A stretch of 64,000 bases of DNA from Ciceribacter ferrooxidans (GCF_004137355.1 NZ_SDVB01000042.1:1-64000), one strand, 5' to 3'; shown: positions 33,777 through 44,704, counted from the first letter of the stretch. A program made the numbers and translations. The notes: generated from the sequence alone by a model not told the origin.

Positions 33777-34730
33777 TCAGGTGGCGAGCTGCGTCCCGAA
33801 GATCTGAAGGATGACCGTCAGCGTCAGCACGGTCACCAGCAGCGAAAGAATGATCGCGACGGAGGTCTCCTCGCCGAAATAGCCGTAGCGGTTGGCGAAC
33901 ACATAGGCACCCGCGCCGATCGGCTGGGCCGCCATGACGACAGCGGTCGCAAACCAGATGTCGACGCCAGTCCCGACCAGGGCGAGCAACACGACCAGCG
34001 TGACGACGGGCTGCAGCACGATCTTGATGAGGGCGGTCGGGCCGACCCAGCCGAGCTTGGCGGAAAGCGCCTTTCTGGAGATTGGAATGCGGGCGAGCCC
34101 GAGGCCGAGGGCAAAGAGGGCGGTCGACCCGGCCGCATTCGCGAGGAACTGGGTGAACGACACGGCGACGCCCGGCAGGGGGATGCGCAGGAGCGCGAAG
34201 GCCGCGCCCGCGAGCACCGCCAGCGTGAGCGGGTTCTTCAGCGTCGTCGTCAGGGCGCGCTTCAGGCTGGTGAGCAGCCCGACATTCGTCCGGCCGGCGA
34301 TGTCATGGGTGACGATCACGGTCATGATCGCCGGAATATTGTGGAGGATGGTGGCGATCGCCGCCGGCACCGCCGCCTGCGGGCCGAAGGCGGCGACGAG
34401 GATCGGGATGCCCATATAGCCGGTCGTTCCGTAGCACGACGCCATGCCGACGAGGGAGGATTGCGGCAAGCGGACACCGCGCGTCCAGGCAAGCACGTTG
34501 CCGGCGACGTAGGCCGCGGCGATGCCGGCGAGGGTGGCGAGCACGAAGCGCCACTGCGCGAGGTCGTTCGGGTCGGCACGCGCGACCGCGAGGAAGAGCA
34601 GCGCCGGAAGCGCGATGTAGAGGACGTATTCGTTGATCAGCTTTTCGGCTTCCGCGCTGAACTGGTTCCGGCGACCGAAGAGGTAGCCGACCAGAATGAC
34701 GAGGAAGACCGGGATGACGATCTCAATCAT
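33777..34730 (-). CDS. AEC-family (auxin efflux carrier) transporter
   Basis: Encodes 317 residues from the second ATG (34730); AAAAGG lies 10 bases before it but only 1 base before the first ATG at 34739. About ten hydrophobic helices span the protein, starting IVIPVFLVILVGYLFGRR. The family hallmark GYMGIPILVAAFG is in the first repeat half, and NPLTLAVLAGAAFALL begins the second. AEC proteins export or import small carboxylates such as malate and malonate. It lies 72 bp after the DRE-TIM lyase gene, so it probably moves that enzyme's substrate or product. Confidence 0.87.
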   Translation of the reverse strand: MIEIVIPVFLVILVGYLFGRRNQFSAEAEKLINEYVLYIALPALLFLAVARADPNDLAQWRFVLATLAGIAAAYVAGNVLAWTRGVRLPQSSLVGMASCYGTTGYMGIPILVAAFGPQAAVPAAIATILHNIPAIMTVIVTHDIAGRTNVGLLTSLKRALTTTLKNPLTLAVLAGAAFALLRIPLPGVAVSFTQFLANAAGSTALFALGLGLARIPISRKALSAKLGWVGPTALIKIVLQPVVTLVVLLALVGTGVDIWFATAVVMAAQPIGAGAYVFANRYGYFGEETSVAIILSLLVTVLTLTVILQIFGTQLAT

Positions 34731-34802
34731 GCAACTCATGCCTTTTGCGGTTCGTCGGAAACCGGCCGCCGCGACGATGCGACGGCCGGATGAAGCGGGC
34801 GG

Positions 34803-36053
34803 TCATGCGGCGACCGGCCGGGCGCCGCGGGTGTCGAGGAATTGCCGGGCCATGTCGTAGACCCGGTCGGAGAACAACACGTCGTCGTCATAGAAGGTCT
34901 CGACCATCCGGCGCAGCGCGCGGTACTCGAAGGCCTTCCTCACGGTGACCTCGTGCATCAGCCCTTCGAGATGGTCGCGGAAACCGGCGGCCATCTCCGA
35001 AATGCTCCCCTGGTCGTTGACGCCGAGGTCGTGGAAGAGCCGCTCGAGCGTCGGCATGTGCAGGCCGATCCGGTTCAGGAAGTAGCGCGACGCGCTGCTC
35101 GCACCGAGATAGTCGGGAATGTTGGTCACCCCCATGTTCTCGCAGTCGACGATGTGGCCACTCGCCGGGCGGAAGAGGCTTGGCACCAGGAGGAAGGTCT
35201 CCTCGGCCAGCCGTGCCGTTTCCGAAACGGTCTCGTCGTTGAGGTCGCCGCCGGTGATGTGGATGTTCTTCTCGGCGAAGATCTTGCTCAGAAGCTCGAT
35301 GGCCGGCAGGCCGGAGCGGTTGCCGAATTCGGCGAACCCGCCTTCGATCAGGTTGAAGCCGTGATAGATCGAGGCGAGCGCGTTCTGGAGGCCGAAACCC
35401 CTGTCGTTGTGGGCGTGCAGGCAGAAATTGGTGGCCGGATAGTCGTGGCGCAGGTTCGCTGCGAGCACCGCCATCGCCTCGGGATAGATCGTGCCGAGGG
35501 AATCGTTGATCCTGACCGTCTCGATCCCCAGGGCGCGCGACCGGTCGATCTGCCGCCGGATGCCGGCATAGGCGTCTTCGCCGATCTCGCCGCCGAAATT
35601 GTTGAGGAGGGAGACGCGAAGACTGTCGAAGCCGAGGCGGCGGAACCGGTCGACCGTCTTCTCGAACAGGCCGTGCTCGCTGTCATGGGTGATCATGCCG
35701 AAGCTGATCGTGACATGCTTGCGCAGCGCCTCGGGAAAACGCTCGAACTGCACCATCAGTGGTTCGAAGCAGTTGAGCAGCAGGATGAAGGAGAACTTCT
35801 GTCCGTCGATCGCATGCTCTCCTTCGAGCCTCGCCAACACGGCGGCGAGATCGTCCGGATCGTCCGGACCGCTTCCGAAGACCAGATCCCGCACGCCGGA
35901 CTTCATGATGCTGCGGATCAACGGCAGCTTGTCGCCGGTCGGGATGGAGAACATGCAGCGTTCAGCCCCTTCGCGCAGGGTCTCGTCGAGCACGCCGTCA
36001 ATGCTGAAGTTCGAAAAGCGCGGCTTGTGACCAGCCGGAAATGTCATTCCCAT
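34803..36053 (-). CDS. DRE-TIM metallolyase (HMG-CoA lyase / 2-isopropylmalate synthase-like)
   Basis: Encodes 416 residues from ATG 36053, with AGGAG upstream. The barrel has the metal-binding start DETLREG (23-29) and the HAHNDRG motif (213-219) for the divalent metal. The barrel part resembles homocitrate/isopropylmalate synthases and HMG-CoA lyases (ISFGMITHDSEHGLF; RINDSLGTIYPEAM). The C-terminal ~130 residues match no regulatory LeuA domain and are mostly helical. It may catalyse a Claisen condensation or the reverse cleavage on a 2-keto or 3-hydroxy acid. Context (AEC carrier, LysR regulator) points to a dedicated organic-acid pathway not yet identified. Confidence 0.78.
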   Translation of the reverse strand: MGMTFPAGHKPRFSNFSIDGVLDETLREGAERCMFSIPTGDKLPLIRSIMKSGVRDLVFGSGPDDPDDLAAVLARLEGEHAIDGQKFSFILLLNCFEPLMVQFERFPEALRKHVTISFGMITHDSEHGLFEKTVDRFRRLGFDSLRVSLLNNFGGEIGEDAYAGIRRQIDRSRALGIETVRINDSLGTIYPEAMAVLAANLRHDYPATNFCLHAHNDRGFGLQNALASIYHGFNLIEGGFAEFGNRSGLPAIELLSKIFAEKNIHITGGDLNDETVSETARLAEETFLLVPSLFRPASGHIVDCENMGVTNIPDYLGASSASRYFLNRIGLHMPTLERLFHDLGVNDQGSISEMAAGFRDHLEGLMHEVTVRKAFEYRALRRMVETFYDDDVLFSDRVYDMARQFLDTRGARPVAA

Positions 36054-36180
36054 GATGGGCTCCTTGGCTATGTAACGTTCGGCGGTACGATTAGAACCAT
36101 CCTCCCGCATGAAGGGTATTGCGCATTGCAGCATGACGAAAATGAATTATGCTGTGCCGATATGCGAAGGAGGCATTACG

Positions 36181-37149
36181 ATGATCGATTTGCGCAGGCT
36201 GACGCTCGAACAGATCCGGGCTTTCGTCGCAGTCGCCGAACACCAGAGCTTCACGAACGCCGCACGGTCACGCATGCGGACGCAGACGGCGCTGACCCGG
36301 CAGATCAGAAGCATGGAGGACGCGCTCGGCGAGCGCCTGCTCAAGCGTTCGCGTGGCCATGTTGAAGGGCTCACCGACGCCGGCCAGCGGCTTCTGCCCT
36401 TCGCGCTGAAAATCCTTGCCACCGTCGACGATGCCTGGACGAGCCTGCAGCGGCCCTCGGTTTCCGGCCGCATCCGTGTCGGCATCATGGATGACATCGA
36501 CGTCGGTTGGCTGAACGAGCTCGTCAGCCGCTTCCGCGCGAGCCATCCCGACTGCGACGTCCGCGCGGTCTCGGATTTCTCCGCCCGGCTGGAGCGCCGC
36601 CTGGAAAACCGCGAGATCGACATTGCGATCGTGAAGCAGCTCGCCCCGGCCGACGCCGCGCCTTCCGAAGGCGTTTTGCGGCGGGAGGCGCTGGTCTGGG
36701 CCGCCGGTCCGGGATTCCGCTCCGATCCGGATCGGCTCCTGCCGCTCGTCGTCTTCCATGAGGGATGCGCCTACCGGCGCCATCTCCTGGAGAGCCTGGA
36801 GGCCAAGGGCATCCGTTCGCAGGTGGTCTACGAAGGCCAGAGCTATGCGAATGTGCTTGCCGCGGTCCGGGCCGGCTTCGGCATCACCGCGCTCGCGGAG
36901 AGCCAGGTCGAAGCGGGAGGGCTTCTGCGGCTGCAGAGGCTCGGCGACGTGGATCTGGCCGAACTCGGCACGGTCGAAATCGTGCTTCGCCAGGCGGCCG
37001 GGCGGTCGAACGCGGCCCTGAAGGCCTTCGCGCGGGCGATCGAGCTTCATATGCCGGAAGGCGCAGCCTCCGCCGTTTCCGGTTTTTCGCCTTCGGTTTC
37101 ACAGTTCATCGGCCGTCCGGCTCCGGGCGGGCAGAGCCTCGTGCTGTAG
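36181..37149 (+). CDS. LysR-family regulator
   Basis: Encodes 322 residues from ATG 36181, with GAAGGAGG at 36166-36173. The N-terminal winged helix has LEQIRAFVAVAEHQSFTNAA and ALTRQIRSMEDALGERLLK. The effector domain starts near residue 90 (GRIRVGIMDDIDVGWLNELV). The gene is divergent from the DRE-TIM lyase gene, the usual arrangement for a LysR regulator and its target. The shared region is 127 bp; no clear T-N11-A palindrome was settled on. Confidence 0.9.
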   Translation: MIDLRRLTLEQIRAFVAVAEHQSFTNAARSRMRTQTALTRQIRSMEDALGERLLKRSRGHVEGLTDAGQRLLPFALKILATVDDAWTSLQRPSVSGRIRVGIMDDIDVGWLNELVSRFRASHPDCDVRAVSDFSARLERRLENREIDIAIVKQLAPADAAPSEGVLRREALVWAAGPGFRSDPDRLLPLVVFHEGCAYRRHLLESLEAKGIRSQVVYEGQSYANVLAAVRAGFGITALAESQVEAGGLLRLQRLGDVDLAELGTVEIVLRQAAGRSNAALKAFARAIELHMPEGAASAVSGFSPSVSQFIGRPAPGGQSLVL

Positions 37150-37183
37150 CCGGCGCCGACCGCCTCCGCGGCACAGACGAAAA

Positions 37184-37213
37184 GACCCCGCGGCAGGAGA
37201 GGGCCGCGGGGTC
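37184..37213 (-). terminator. Intrinsic terminator of the thu operon
   Basis: Perfect 11-bp stem GACCCCGCGGC (37184-37194) and GCCGCGGGGTC (37203-37213) with an 8-base loop. On the minus strand it is followed by TTTTCGTCTG. It lies 45 bp after thuB and also separates the convergent LysR gene. Confidence 0.82.
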
Positions 37214-37258
37214 TCGCTCCGCAGGTATCGCGACGGGGGCGCCGCGACCCGGCGTGTG

Positions 37259-38311
37259 TCAGACGGTCAGTTCGCGTCGTTCGAGTTCGGTCACCATGGC
37301 AAGGTCGAGGATCTTCTGCAGGTTGGCGGCGTGCCGGAAATTCGGTTCCTGGCCCCTTCCTTCCTGGATTGCGGCGATGAACTTCTGGTAATTTGTCGCG
37401 ACCGGATCGACCTCGATTTCCTTCCAGACGGCAAGTTCGACATCCTCCTGCAGGCAGGCGCGCAGAACCGAGCGATCCGGGCGATGGATCACTTCGAGCG
37501 CGCCCTTGTCGCCGTGGACGCGCAGCCTCAACTCGTTGAGGTGGCCCGTCGCCCAGCGGCTCGCGTGGATCACACCCATCGCACCATTGGTGAACTCGGC
37601 CGTCATCGTGAAGCTGTCATTGGCATCGAGATCGTATTCGCCGATCCTGTTTCCCGGCGCCTTCTCGAAGGTCTTCAGCCGCGCGAAGATGTGGTCGATA
37701 TCGGTTGCCGCGCCATAGCCGGCGAAATCGAGGATGTGGATGCCGACGTCGCCGAGCACGCCGTTGGAGCCGTGCTTGGTCGAGAGACGCCAGAGCCACT
37801 GGCTTTCCGTCGACCAGTCGCCCCAGGCCTTCGAGACGAGCCAGCTCTGCAGATAGGAGGCCTCGATGTGGCGCACCTTGCCGATTTCGCCGGCGAGCAC
37901 CATCTGGCGTGCCTTCTGCACCTGCGCGACATTGCGGTAGGTGAGGTTCACGACATTGACGATACCGGCGCGTTCGGCGGCCGTCGCCATCTCGTCGGCC
38001 TTGCCGTAGGTCTCGGCGAGCGGCTTTTCGCACATCACGTGCTTGCCGGCGGCAATCAGGGGAAGCGTCGTCGGGTGGTGGGCACGATCCGGCGTGACAT
38101 TGGTAACGGCGTCGAACTCGCCCCAGGCCAGGACCTCGTCGAGCGACGTGAACGTGTTCGGGATGTCGTGGCGGGCGGCGAAGGCACGCGCCTTCGCGAG
38201 ATCGACGTCGACCGCGGCGACGAGCTCGACATCCGGGATCGTGGCGAAGTTCATGGCATGGGTATTGGCCATGCCGCCGGTTCCGAGGACGAGAAGACGA
38301 ACGGGAGCCAT
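37259..38311 (-). CDS. thuB: Gfo/Idh/MocA oxidoreductase, trehalose 3-dehydrogenase type
   Basis: Encodes 350 residues from ATG 38311, overlapping the thuA stop by one base. The NAD-binding start is LLVLGTGGMANTHAMN. The family motif is GKHVMCEKPLAETYG with the catalytic Lys, and DVGIHILDFAGYG follows. In S. meliloti and Agrobacterium, ThuB with ThuA converts trehalose, maltitol and sucrose isomers to 3-keto derivatives. Gene order thuEFGKAB here is the same. Confidence 0.9.
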   Translation of the reverse strand: MAPVRLLVLGTGGMANTHAMNFATIPDVELVAAVDVDLAKARAFAARHDIPNTFTSLDEVLAWGEFDAVTNVTPDRAHHPTTLPLIAAGKHVMCEKPLAETYGKADEMATAAERAGIVNVVNLTYRNVAQVQKARQMVLAGEIGKVRHIEASYLQSWLVSKAWGDWSTESQWLWRLSTKHGSNGVLGDVGIHILDFAGYGAATDIDHIFARLKTFEKAPGNRIGEYDLDANDSFTMTAEFTNGAMGVIHASRWATGHLNELRLRVHGDKGALEVIHRPDRSVLRACLQEDVELAVWKEIEVDPVATNYQKFIAAIQEGRGQEPNFRHAANLQKILDLAMVTELERRELTV

Positions 38312-39096
38312 CAGCGGTATCCTTCCTCGCCGGCCTTGTGGAGTCTCGGGCCGCGTTCGGCGATCGGTTCGAGCGCCTTGTCGACCGGCACGTTCGGCGC
38401 CTCGTGGATACCGGCGAACGCAGGCTGAGGATTGTAGGCCCAGCGGACAGCGTTTTGAATCACCTTCTGCACCGTCTCGTCGTGATAGGTGGGATAGGTT
38501 TCGTGACCGGGCCGGAAGTAGAAGATGTTTCCGGCTCCGCGCCGCCAGGTGAGGCCCGAGCGGAAGACCTCGCCGCCGGCGAACCACGAGATGAAGACCG
38601 TTTCCAGCGGCTCCGGCACGGAGAAGAACTCGCCGTACATCTCCTCGTTCTCCAGGACGAAGTTCTCCGGAATGCCGGCGGCGATCGGGTGGCCCGGATT
38701 GACCGTCCAGATGCGCTCGCGCTCGCCTGCTTCGCGCCATTTCAGGGCGCAGGGCGTTCCCATCAGCCGCTTGAACGGTTTCGAGAAATGGCCGGAATGC
38801 AGGACGATGAGCCCCATGCCTTCCCAGACGCGCCTCGCGACGCGCTCGACCACTTCGTCCGCGACCGCGCCGTGATCCTTGTGGCCCCACCAGACGAGCA
38901 CGTCGGTTTCCTTCAGCCGCGCTTCCGTCAGCCCGTGCTCGGGTTCCTGCAGGGTCGCGGTAGACGCCGTGATCGCGTCGTCCGCGTTCAATGCGGCGGC
39001 AATGGTCGTATGCATTCCGTCCGGGTAGATCGAGCGCACCACCTCGTTGACGCGCTCGTGGATATTCTCTCCCCAGACAACTGTCCTGATCGTCAC
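38311..39096 (-). CDS. thuA: ThuA-like trehalose utilisation protein
   Basis: Encodes 261 residues of the ThuA family, which has a class-I glutamine-amidotransferase-like fold without the usual nucleophile. Landmarks are [52 protein letters not shown] and [15 protein letters not shown]. It is required with ThuB for 3-keto sugar formation or turnover in rhizobia; the exact chemistry is unsettled. It lies between thuK and thuB. Confidence 0.93.
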   Translation of the reverse strand: MTIRTVVWGENIHERVNEVVRSIYPDGMHTTIAAALNADDAITASTATLQEPEHGLTEARLKETDVLVWWGHKDHGAVADEVVERVARRVWEGMGLIVLHSGHFSKPFKRLMGTPCALKWREAGERERIWTVNPGHPIAAGIPENFVLENEEMYGEFFSVPEPLETVFISWFAGGEVFRSGLTWRRGAGNIFYFRPGHETYPTYHDETVQKVIQNAVRWAYNPQPAFAGIHEAPNVPVDKALEPIAERGPRLHKAGEEGYR

Positions 39097-39155
39097 GTGA
39101 CTTCTCCTTGTTTCCCGAACGCCGCCGTGGCGTCCGGCATTGCTCTCTTTGCCGT

Positions 39156-40181
39156 TCAGGCAGCGCCCTTCATCAGGTCGCGATGGAGGGCACGGCCATT
39201 CGCGTCGAACCGGTGCAACTCGCTCTCCTGCGGGACGATGGCGACGGTCTCGCCCGGTTTCGGGGTGACGGTGCCCTCCTGGCGCACGACCAGCGGCTCG
39301 GCGGCGCCGATGTCGACATAGACGTAACTGTCGGATCCGAGCATTTCCGAATGGACGACCGATCCCTGCCAGCGGCCCTCCTGGCCGAGCGACATGTGTT
39401 CCGCGCGGATGCCGATCGTGGGGACGCCGAAGTCCTCGGAGAAGCGTCCCGAGAGGAAATTCATCTTCGGCGAGCCGATGAAGCCCGCGACAAAGAGCGA
39501 GTTCGGCCTTTCGTAGAGTTCGAGCGGCGTGCCGATCTGCTCGACCACGCCGTCGCGCAGCACGCAGATGCGGTCGGCCAGTGTCATCGCCTCCACCTGG
39601 TCGTGGGTGACGTAGATCATCGTCGTGCCGTGCATGCTGCGGTGGAGCTTCGCGATTTCGAGACGGGTCGCCACGCGCAGTGCCGCGTCGAGGTTGGAGA
39701 GCGGCTCGTCGAACAGGAAGACGCGGGGATCGCGCACGATCGCCCGGCCGATCGCGACACGCTGGCGCTGGCCGCCGGAAAGCTGGCGCGGCAGCCGTTC
39801 GAGATAGGGCGTCAGCTGGAGCATTTCGGCGGCTTCGCGCACCCGGCGGTCCCGCTCGGACTTGTCCTGACCGGCGAGCTTCATGCCGAAAGCCATGTTG
39901 TCGTAGACCGTCATGTGCGGATAGAGCGCGTAGGACTGGAAGACCATTGCGATGCCACGCCTGGCCGGCGGCAGGCGGTTCATCATGTCGCCGTCGAAAG
40001 CAAGCGTACCGGAGGTAATGTCCTCAAGCCCCGCGATCAGCCGCAGCAGGGTGGACTTGCCGCAACCGGACGGGCCGACGAAGACCATGAACTCGCCGGA
40101 ACGAACCTCCAGGTCGACACCTTTGATGACTTCGAGCGCGCCGAAGGACTTGCGGACATCGGCAAGCTGGATGTGGGCCAT
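39156..40181 (-). CDS. thuK: Trehalose ABC transporter ATP-binding protein
   Basis: Encodes 341 residues from ATG 40181; the open frame further upstream belongs to antisense-like reading through thuG. Walker A is GPSGCGKST, the signature LSGGQRQRV, Walker [13 protein letters not shown] and the H-loop YVTHDQ. The MalK-type C-terminal domain includes [10 protein letters not shown]. It is closely similar in layout to smoK in this window, consistent with a shared CUT1 family. Confidence 0.92.
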   Translation of the reverse strand: MAHIQLADVRKSFGALEVIKGVDLEVRSGEFMVFVGPSGCGKSTLLRLIAGLEDITSGTLAFDGDMMNRLPPARRGIAMVFQSYALYPHMTVYDNMAFGMKLAGQDKSERDRRVREAAEMLQLTPYLERLPRQLSGGQRQRVAIGRAIVRDPRVFLFDEPLSNLDAALRVATRLEIAKLHRSMHGTTMIYVTHDQVEAMTLADRICVLRDGVVEQIGTPLELYERPNSLFVAGFIGSPKMNFLSGRFSEDFGVPTIGIRAEHMSLGQEGRWQGSVVHSEMLGSDSYVYVDIGAAEPLVVRQEGTVTPKPGETVAIVPQESELHRFDANGRALHRDLMKGAA

Positions 40182-40192
40182 GGGTTCTCCTC

Positions 40193-41019
<827 letters not shown>

Positions 41020-41020
<1 letters not shown>

Positions 41021-42006
41021 CAGCGTTCACCTCCCGACAGATTGACGCGACCGAAGCGGATGTAGAGCACGGTGATCGTCGCGATGATCAGGAAGAGCAT
41101 GGTCGAGGCGGCCGCACCGTAGGCGAACTTGTCGAACTCGAACAGGTTTTCGCGCGCCATCACCGACATGGTCTTGGTGCGGTCGTTGTTCGGCGTCAGA
41201 ACGTAGATGAGGTCGAAAACCCGCATCGCGTCGAGCATGCGGAAGATGACGGCGACCATCAGCGCCGGACGGATGAGCGGCAGCGTGATGCGCCAGAAGA
41301 CCTTGACCGGATGAACACCGTCGATCTTCGCCGCCTCGTAGATGTCCTGCGGCACCATCTGCAGGCCGGCGAGGATGAGGAGCGCCATGAACGGCGTCGT
41401 CTTCCAAACATCTACGATCAGCACCGCGGTCATGGCCGTCTGCGGATCGGCGGTCCAGGCGATCTTCTCGCTGATCAGCCCGAGACTGAGGAAGATGTCG
41501 TTCAGGATGCCGAACTGGTCGTTGAGCATCCAGGCCCACATCTTCGCCGAGACGATCGTCGGGATCGCCCACGGAATGAGGATGGCCGCGCGGACGATCC
41601 CGCGGCCGGGAAAGCGCGCATTGAGGACGAGCGCGACGACGAGGCCGAGCACCGTTTCGACGGTGACGGAGATCAGTGTGAAGCGCAGCGTATTCCAGAC
41701 AGCGCCCCACCAGGCGGGATCGGCGAGCAGTCCGCGATAGACGGTGCGGCCGCTCTTCAGGGTGATCCAGCTCAGGTAATTGTCGAAGCCGATGAACTCC
41801 GCCGCGCCGAGATTGGTGAGGGTGGCGTTGGTGAAGCTGAAGGAGATGGTCCGGATCAGCGGCCAGCCGGCGACGAGGGCAAGCACCAGAAGGGTCGGCG
41901 CAAGAAAGGTCCATGCGGAACGGATGCGCTGGGCGCTGAGATCGGAACCGGCGGCAATATTCGCGGGCCGATGCAGCGCGGGGCGGTCGAGCGTGAGATT
42001 GGTCAT
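41020..42006 (-). CDS. thuF: Trehalose ABC transporter permease
   Basis: Encodes 328 residues, MalF type, six membrane helices with a first near 30-50 (TFLAPTLLVLALVAGWPLI). The EAA loop is EAAKIDGVHPVKVFWRITLP. It pairs with ThuG. The 63-bp gap from thuE shows no clear terminator. Confidence 0.92.
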
Positions 42007-42069
42007 GAGCGATCCTCGGGAACAGCCAAAGTCAGACCGGGCGGCGGGGACGGCCGCCCGGCTCGCGGA

Positions 42070-43329
42070 TCACCAGGAACTGCCCATGAGTTCCGTGAGA
42101 TCGACTTCGAGCAGTTCGAGATTTTCAGCAGCCGTCCCTGAGCCCGAGAGCGTGTTGTGGACCGCGCCCCAGAACCGCGAGGAGACTTCGTTGTACTTCA
42201 CCTTGGTGACCGCCGACGGCCGCGGAACGGCGTCCTGGAAAATCGGCTTCCAGTTCGGCATGAAGGGCTGGGCGGCAGCAATGTCCGGATCGTCGTAGAG
42301 CGCTTGCAGGGTCGGAAGATTGGAGTTCTCGATGGCCCTGCGCTTCTGCGCGTCCGCCGACGTCAGGAATTTGACGAGCGCGATCGCCGCCTCCTGCTCG
42401 TCGGAATACTTGGAGACCGCGAGATTCCAGCCGCCGAGGGTGGAGGAAGGCTTGTCGCCCACGGCCGCCACCGGCAGCGGGGCGACGTCGAACTTGCCTT
42501 TCACCGCGCTGTCGGCACCGTTGCCGAGGGCGTAGGCGTAGGGCCAGTTGCGCATGAAGACGGCATTGCCGGTCTGCCAGACGCCACGGGACTCTTCCTC
42601 CTGATAGGAGAGAACGCCGGGCGGTGAGATGGTGCCGATCCACGATTTTGCCTGTTCGAGGGCGGCTGCCGCCTTCTCGTTGTTGACCGAAATCGTGCCG
42701 TCCGGCTCGACGATCTGGCCGCCGCCGGAGGACTTGATCCATTCGAGCGCATTGCAGGTGAGGCCTTCATAGGCATTCGCCTGGAAGACGAAGCCCCACA
42801 CGTCCTTCTGGCCGGCCTCGCGCTCCTTGTCCTGGATTTCCTTGGCGGTCGCGGCGAGCTCCTCCCAGGTCTTCGGGACGGCCTTGCCGTACTTCTCCAG
42901 CAGGTCCTTGCGATAGTAGAGCGCCGGCGCATCGGTGAACATCGGCATGGCGACGAGACGTCCATCGACGGTCTGCGAGGCGATGATCGAGGGGAAGAAC
43001 TGGTCGACGACGTCGCTCGCCGCCTCCTTGAGGTCGACGAACTGCTCGGCGAGCTGCGGCGCCCAGATGACGTCGGTCTGGTAGACGTCGACGTCGGAAT
43101 TGCCGGCGGCGAGCCAGAGCCGGTATTGCGCGAATTGCTCCGTACTCGACGGCGGCATGGTCACCAGCGTGACCTTGTGGCCGGTCTGCTTTTCGAACTC
43201 CCCGAACATCTTGCGCAGGAAATCGAGATTCTTGCCGGTGGAATTTGCGGCCATCGAAATCTCGGCCGCCTGAACGGAACCACACAGGGCCATGGCGGCG
43301 ACCACGGCGGCACTCAACAGCTTCTTCAT
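42070..43329 (-). CDS. thuE: Trehalose ABC transporter substrate-binding protein
   Basis: Encodes 419 residues with a signal peptide at 1-21 (LLSAAVVAAMALCGSVQAA). The mature group-1 binding protein has FEKQTGHKVTLVTMPPSS, MFTDAPALYYRKDLLEKYG and the C-lobe hinge GGWNLAVSKYSDEQEAAIAL. In rhizobia it binds trehalose, maltitol and sucrose isomers. It opens the thu operon and faces thuR across a 358-bp region with two LacI-type operators. Confidence 0.92.
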   Translation of the reverse strand: MKKLLSAAVVAAMALCGSVQAAEISMAANSTGKNLDFLRKMFGEFEKQTGHKVTLVTMPPSSTEQFAQYRLWLAAGNSDVDVYQTDVIWAPQLAEQFVDLKEAASDVVDQFFPSIIASQTVDGRLVAMPMFTDAPALYYRKDLLEKYGKAVPKTWEELAATAKEIQDKEREAGQKDVWGFVFQANAYEGLTCNALEWIKSSGGGQIVEPDGTISVNNEKAAAALEQAKSWIGTISPPGVLSYQEEESRGVWQTGNAVFMRNWPYAYALGNGADSAVKGKFDVAPLPVAAVGDKPSSTLGGWNLAVSKYSDEQEAAIALVKFLTSADAQKRRAIENSNLPTLQALYDDPDIAAAQPFMPNWKPIFQDAVPRPSAVTKVKYNEVSSRFWGAVHNTLSGSGTAAENLELLEVDLTELMGSSW

Positions 43330-43379
43330 GCGTCTCTCCTCCCAGAAAAACCAGAACCCAAGGCAGCCTCTGAATTAAA

Positions 43380-43394
43380 TTGAAAGCGCTTTGG
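43380..43394. promoter_or_regulatory. LacI-type operator near thuE
   Basis: TTGAAAGCGCTTTGG contains the palindrome AAAGCGCTTT (43383-43392) around a central CG, the standard LacI/GalR half-site arrangement. It is 51 bp upstream of the thuE start and is a probable ThuR site. Confidence 0.68.
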
Positions 43395-43565
43395 TTCTGC
43401 GACTGTGGCAAAAAACCTGACGGGAGTCAAATGAGGAGGGACTTGGATTGATGGCGTCGAGGTATCCAATTGATTTATGGTGCATTTTATCGCGGTCATG
43501 GCTGTGAAGGCATCCGTCGTTGGTTTACTGCGGAAGCCGTGCCCCACTCATTTGCACGGGTTTTT

Positions 43566-43577
43566 GTAAGCGCTTTC
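43566..43577. promoter_or_regulatory. LacI-type operator near thuR
   Basis: GTAAGCGCTTTC contains the palindrome AAGCGCTT (43568-43575). Its centre is 184 bp from the first operator, so looping by a ThuR tetramer or separate control of thuE and thuR is possible. The rest of the 43330-43687 gap holds no gene. Confidence 0.65.
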
Positions 43578-43687
43578 GATTCCCAGGGGCGCCATCTTGC
43601 AAGTGGCCGCGCGAGCGTGGGATAAGCCGTTTGACGGACGCCGATGCGACCGGCACTGACGCAATCTCCGGAGGAACCCGCCGCAGG

Positions 43688-44704
43688 ATGAAGCTCAAGG
43701 AATTTGCCGAACACATAGGGCTTTCACCGACCACTGTCAGCCGGGCGCTCGGCGGCTACCCGGAGGTGAACGCGGAGACGCGCGCGCGCGTCGTCGAGGA
43801 GGCCGCGCGGCTCGGCTATCGTCCCAACATCAACGCCGTCCGGCTCGCGACAGGCAGGGTGGGCGCCATCGGCGTGGTGATGAGCAAGACCGGCGAATAC
43901 CAGTTCACCGAATTCATGAGCGGGATCGCGGAGCGGCTGAGCGACGAGGACATCGACATCCTCGTGACGCCGATGGCCGAGCAGGACCTGCAGAGCGAGT
44001 TGCAAGTCTTTCGAAGGCTCGCGGAGAGCCGGCGGGTCGATGCGGTGATCGTCCATGCGCCGCGGCCGAAGGACGAGCGCATCGCCCTCTTGCACAAGAT
44101 GCAGATGCCCTTCATCGTGCATGGGCGGTCGGAAACGACCGTGCCGCATGCCTGGCTCGACATCGACAACGAGGGCGCCGTCCGCAGGGCGACCGAGCAT
44201 CTGCTCGACCTCGGACACCAGCGGATCGCCATGATCAACGGACGCGAGGGCCTCACGTTTACGCTCCACCGCGATGCCGGCTACCGCAAGGCACTCGAGG
44301 CGCGGGGGATCGCCTTCGATCCCAAGCTCGTGTCGCACGGCATCTTCACCGACGAGGTGGGTTTCCGTTTCGCCCGTTCCGCGCTCGAGCAGACCCCGCG
44401 CCCGACCGCCTTCGTCGCCGGTTCGATGATGACGGCGCTCGGCGTCTACCGCGCCGCCCGCTCGCTGAACCTGAAGATTGGCGAGGACATCTCCGTCGTC
44501 GCCCATGACGACGTCTTTCCCTATCTGACTGCCGACAACATGTCGCCGTCGCTCTCGACCACCCGCTCCTCGATCCGGGCAGCGGGCACGCGCGTCGCCG
44601 ACCTGCTGCTTCAGGTGCTCGGCGGGCGTGAGCCGACCGATATCCATGAGCTTTGGCCGGTCGAACTCATCCTGCGGGAATCGACCAGGCCGAGGACCGC
44701 CTGA
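43688..44704 (+). CDS. thuR: LacI-family repressor of the thu operon
   Basis: Encodes 338 residues from ATG 43688, the start that gives the standard LacI N-terminus (MKLKEFAEHIGLSPTTVSRA). The hinge helix follows (INAVRLATGRVGAIGVVM). The periplasmic-binding-protein-like effector domain runs from ~60 to the end (HLLDLGHQRIAMINGREG; ISVVAHDDVFPYL). Being divergent from thuE with two palindromic operators between, it is the probable trehalose-responsive repressor. Confidence 0.92.
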   Translation: MKLKEFAEHIGLSPTTVSRALGGYPEVNAETRARVVEEAARLGYRPNINAVRLATGRVGAIGVVMSKTGEYQFTEFMSGIAERLSDEDIDILVTPMAEQDLQSELQVFRRLAESRRVDAVIVHAPRPKDERIALLHKMQMPFIVHGRSETTVPHAWLDIDNEGAVRRATEHLLDLGHQRIAMINGREGLTFTLHRDAGYRKALEARGIAFDPKLVSHGIFTDEVGFRFARSALEQTPRPTAFVAGSMMTALGVYRAARSLNLKIGEDISVVAHDDVFPYLTADNMSPSLSTTRSSIRAAGTRVADLLLQVLGGREPTDIHELWPVELILRESTRPRTA

